64,000 nucleotides of DNA from JAUVKT01 sp942491535 (lineage in GTDB: Bacteria; Bacteroidota; Bacteroidia; Bacteroidales; VadinHA17): the NCBI GenBank assembly GCA_942491535.1, contig CALOBV010000006.1, forward strand, positions 434,001 to 498,000, written 5' to 3'. This document shows positions 61,461 to 64,000 of the stretch, piece by piece (the stretch's first letter is position 1; every line of letters begins with the position of its first letter). The notes beneath the pieces were generated by a model. It ran no database searches. It was not told the origin of the DNA and was given only the letters and a program-made list of their open reading frames with translations. The position numbers and the translations under genes are program-made.

Positions 61461-62624
61461 ATGCCAATTAAAAGATTGTTATTCCTATTGTTACTTGTTT
61501 TAGCTCTCAGCTCATGTGACAAGAGTACATTTACTATTAGCGGAAAAATAAGCGGTGCAGAAGAAGGTGCGATGATCCACCTCGACAGATTAGGATCACA
61601 GGCTCTTGAGCCATTCGACTCAACCTTAATTAATGCTGATGGATATTTTCTTATAGAGGGACAAATAGAAATCCCTGAATTCTTTATCCTCAGAACAAGC
61701 GATGAGAGTTTTATTACTGTACTTATGGAGCCAGGAGAAAACCTGACCATAACCACAGATATCGACTCTCTTAATAATCCTTCATTTCTTGAAGGTTCTG
61801 TGGGAACAGAGCAGATGTACCAGTTTAACATAAGGCTGATACAGGCAATAGATGAATTATCGGAGCTTACAGATGTATATAACTCCAACCTTGATAACCC
61901 GGAACTTGATCAGATAATGGATGATCTGGATAAAAGAGCACAGGGTATCCTCGGAGATTTAAACAAATATACCAAGGAATATATCGACAAAAACCTGACC
62001 TCAATGGCCTCAATGGTGGCTCTTTACCAGCAGGTATCTCCGGGAGTATATGTTTTAAACCCTGAGACCGACCTTGAGTATTTTCTTGAAGTAGACTCCA
62101 GCCTTCTTTCTCTCTATCCTGAATCAGAGCCAATAATTGATTTCCACGATCAGATAGTAATGCTGGAGGAAGCCATGAGAGCACAAAACCCTGCCACTAC
62201 AGGATTGGGGATCGGTTCCCTTGCTCCCGATTTCAACCTTCCCGACAAAGATGGTAATGGGATTTCTCTTTCATCAAGCAGGGGTAGTGTTGTCTTACTT
62301 GATTTCTGGGCAGCATGGTGTCCTCCATGCAGGCAGGAAAATCCAAACCTGGTGGCTGCATATAAAAAATATAATAAAGATGGATTTGAGATTTTCCAGG
62401 TCTCACTTGATAAAGAACGCGAAGCCTGGCTCAAAGGCATAGAAGATGATAAACTTGGAGAATGGACTCATGTTAGCGATCTTAAATTCTGGGAATCGGC
62501 AATTGTTCCAATATACGGGATTGAAAGTATTCCAACAAATTACCTTCTCGACCGTGAAGGAAGGATAATTGCATCTAATCTGAGAGGCGAGGCCCTTATC
62601 CAAAAACTTGAAGAAATTTTTTAG
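61461..62624 (+). CDS. TlpA-like thiol-disulfide oxidoreductase lipoprotein (DUF4369 type)
   Basis: Periplasm-facing lipoprotein with thioredoxin fold. The 387-residue product has a lipoprotein signal (lipobox LSSC, C19), an N-terminal DUF4369-like beta domain (about 22-115), a helical middle (about 120-240) and an AhpC/TSA-type thioredoxin domain (about 250-387) with the active-site WCPPC (C287, C290) and cis-Pro loop ESIPTNYLLD. Likely reduces or isomerises disulfides of envelope proteins. A paralogue follows after 12 bp. Confidence 0.9.
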   Translation: MPIKRLLFLLLLVLALSSCDKSTFTISGKISGAEEGAMIHLDRLGSQALEPFDSTLINADGYFLIEGQIEIPEFFILRTSDESFITVLMEPGENLTITTDIDSLNNPSFLEGSVGTEQMYQFNIRLIQAIDELSELTDVYNSNLDNPELDQIMDDLDKRAQGILGDLNKYTKEYIDKNLTSMASMVALYQQVSPGVYVLNPETDLEYFLEVDSSLLSLYPESEPIIDFHDQIVMLEEAMRAQNPATTGLGIGSLAPDFNLPDKDGNGISLSSSRGSVVLLDFWAAWCPPCRQENPNLVAAYKKYNKDGFEIFQVSLDKEREAWLKGIEDDKLGEWTHVSDLKFWESAIVPIYGIESIPTNYLLDREGRIIASNLRGEALIQKLEEIF

Positions 62625-62636
62625 AACTGATAATTT

Positions 62637-63803
62637 ATGAAGCTTACTAATACTGCCTTTGCATTAATTATTATCCTGCTACTGATTTCAGGATGTAATA
62701 GCGACAATAAAATAACTATAGGTGGTACTTATTCGGAAGGCTCTGGCAGATATCTATATATTACGAGAATAGATATAGACATTCCTGTTTTTATTGATTC
62801 TGTTAAAATAAGCAACAAGGGTACTTTTAAATCCCGGTTTGATTATACCCAACCGGCATTTTATAATATTGGCTTTGATAAATCTGAGTTTGTTACAGTG
62901 ATTGCCTACCCGGGGGATGATATTTTTCTCAATTTCAGGGGATCAGTGCTTTACAACGATTATAGCATTGAGGGATCCCGGGAATCTGAAGATTTAAAAC
63001 AACTGGATCTTAAACTTGAACGTACCCTTACCAGTCTTGACTCTCTTTCTAATCTCTATGAATCGATTCCTGATAATAATATCGAAAGAATAACTGATAT
63101 CGAAAACCAGTATACGGAGCTGATTAAAGCTCAGAGAATACATAATATAAGCTTCATACTTGATAATCTGAATTCCTTTGCGTCGATTAAAGCACTGTTT
63201 CAGAGAATTAACGAAGATGCCTATGTACTCTACAAGCCAACAGATGCTCAATATCTCAAACTGGTATCTGATACACTTAATAAATATTATCCTGCTTCAA
63301 AACAAGCTATCAACCTGGCACAAAACCTTGAGAATGAACTATCCGCTCTAAACCTGTCGAGAATATCCGATTTAGCTGCCAATAGTGAACCAACGGACCT
63401 TGATCTTGACCTGCAGGATATTACAGGAAAAAAGAGAAAACTATCATCTCTTGAAGGTAAAAATATTGTTTTGCTTAGTTTTTGGTCGGCCAGAATTGAA
63501 CAGTGCGTCAATAATAACATGCAGTTAAAAGAATTCTATAAGAAATACCACCCTCAAGGTTTAGAAATTTACCAGGTTAACCTGGATGTAGATGAAGAAA
63601 CCTGGAAGACAGCAATTGCATACGACGAATTGCCATGGATCAGTGTAAGAGAAGAAAACCCTGCAAACGCTCCCTCTGTTCTTCAGTATAATATTACAAA
63701 GTTGCCGGCAAATTACCTGATAGATAAAAATGGCGAAATTATTGGTAAAGATTTGTTTGGCAGAACATTACAAATTAAATTATCTCAGTTATTTGATAAT
63801 TGA
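62637..63803 (+). CDS. TlpA-like lipoprotein paralogue with degenerate CxxC
   Basis: The 388-residue product has the same layout as its neighbour: lipobox ISGC (C20), DUF4369-like domain, helical middle and thioredoxin-like C-terminus. In the active site the first cysteine is replaced: the helix start reads FWSARIEQC, so only the resolving-side cysteine (C290) is left and position 287 is isoleucine. The cis-Pro loop (KLPANYLID) is kept. It should not work as a normal dithiol oxidoreductase; a binding or regulatory partner of the first copy is plausible. Its stop overlaps the lpxH-like start. Confidence 0.87.
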   Translation: MKLTNTAFALIIILLLISGCNSDNKITIGGTYSEGSGRYLYITRIDIDIPVFIDSVKISNKGTFKSRFDYTQPAFYNIGFDKSEFVTVIAYPGDDIFLNFRGSVLYNDYSIEGSRESEDLKQLDLKLERTLTSLDSLSNLYESIPDNNIERITDIENQYTELIKAQRIHNISFILDNLNSFASIKALFQRINEDAYVLYKPTDAQYLKLVSDTLNKYYPASKQAINLAQNLENELSALNLSRISDLAANSEPTDLDLDLQDITGKKRKLSSLEGKNIVLLSFWSARIEQCVNNNMQLKEFYKKYHPQGLEIYQVNLDVDEETWKTAIAYDELPWISVREENPANAPSVLQYNITKLPANYLIDKNGEIIGKDLFGRTLQIKLSQLFDN

Positions 63804-64000
63804 AAAAACGAGAGAACATATATTTTGCATCCGACTTTCACCTGGGGTTAAAAGTAACCAGTTATCCGGCACAAAGGGAGAAGCTTGTAGTTGAATGGCT
63901 CGACTCAATTGCAGGCGATGCAAAGGAGATATACCTTGTGGGAGATATCTTTGACTTCTGGTGGGAATATAAAAAAGTCGTTCCAAGGGGCTTTACAAGA
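63800..64000 (+). CDS. lpxH: UDP-2,3-diacylglucosamine diphosphatase (LpxH-like), 5' part only
   Basis: Metallophosphoesterase of lipid A synthesis, cut by the right window edge after 67 codons. The frame begins with TTG at 63800-63802, which overlaps the TGA stop of the upstream gene; an in-frame stop just before it (63797-63799) excludes any earlier start. The N-terminus reads KKRENIYFASDFHLG, with the metal-binding D-x-H motif, and later YLVGDIFDFWWEY (GD motif and the LpxH-type FDFW). Calcineurin-like and lipid A role inferred from these motifs. Confidence 0.85.
   Translation, partial: MKKRENIYFASDFHLGLKVTSYPAQREKLVVEWLDSIAGDAKEIYLVGDIFDFWWEYKKVVPRGFTR

Overview
The window is a contiguous piece of chromosome from a member of the Bacteroidota, most likely the Bacteroidales/Marinilabiliales branch. 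Supporting signs are the purH-mreBCD-mrdA-rodA order, the rsmA-mgtE pair, TlpA-like lipoproteins with a DUF4369-type N-terminus, a GH97 enzyme, eukaryote-type glycogen enzymes (GT3 synthase, GH13_8 branching enzyme), many short lipoprotein signals, and -7 boxes of the form TAnnTTTG typical of this phylum. No phage, integrase, transposase or CRISPR array is visible, and almost everything is housekeeping or carbohydrate-reserve metabolism.

Layout. 1-7121 (minus): purH followed by the cell-elongation operon mreB-mreC-mreD-mrdA-rodA (rodA runs off the left edge). 7297-14951: a lone FtsX/MacB-type permease, then the mgtE, rsmA, large ABCG-like transporter and lipoprotein genes on the minus strand. 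15111-23564 (plus): a DUF2891 lipoprotein, a tight aminotransferase-carA-carB operon, a GNAT acetyltransferase and a membrane GT2. 23587-27818 (minus): an ABC-2 exporter pair and recQ, separated by a 240-bp multi-hairpin element. 28020-33167 (plus): tatC, lptB, tRNA-Leu(UAG), tig, clpP, clpX. 33251-40370 (minus): a cysteine dioxygenase-like gene, a lipoprotein gene, folA and thyA behind a GH97 enzyme and a nucleoside transporter, and a DUF151/UVR nuclease gene. 40615-44529 (plus): rplU (frameshifted tail), rpmA, serS, an EamA transporter, ruvC. 44533-50173: comF-like, HIT, greA, two hypotheticals, a Rieske-like lipoprotein (plus), ahcY and ribF. 50349-61286: the glycogen locus. 61461-64000 (plus): two TlpA-like lipoproteins and the start of an lpxH-like gene.

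The glycogen locus is the functional centrepiece. A minus-strand operon encodes a GH133 debranching enzyme, a GT4 glycosyltransferase, a GH57 enzyme and a 1412-residue protein that joins a GT3 glycogen synthase to a GT35 glucan phosphorylase; the GH13_8 branching enzyme faces it, and the two 3' ends overlap by 17 bp. Building, branching, debranching and phosphorolysis are therefore all encoded within about 11 kb, and the opposed synthase and phosphorylase activities share one polypeptide.

The most unexpected non-coding feature is a set of intergenic arrays of degenerate seven-base units. At least five unrelated unit sequences occur, each confined to a gap between genes and often starting right at a stop codon. 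Together with the multi-hairpin element ending in recQ, an 18-bp coding repeat with an indel in rplU, a mobile-looking palindromic repeat and a 9-bp repeat before rplU, they show a genome with several short-repeat systems.
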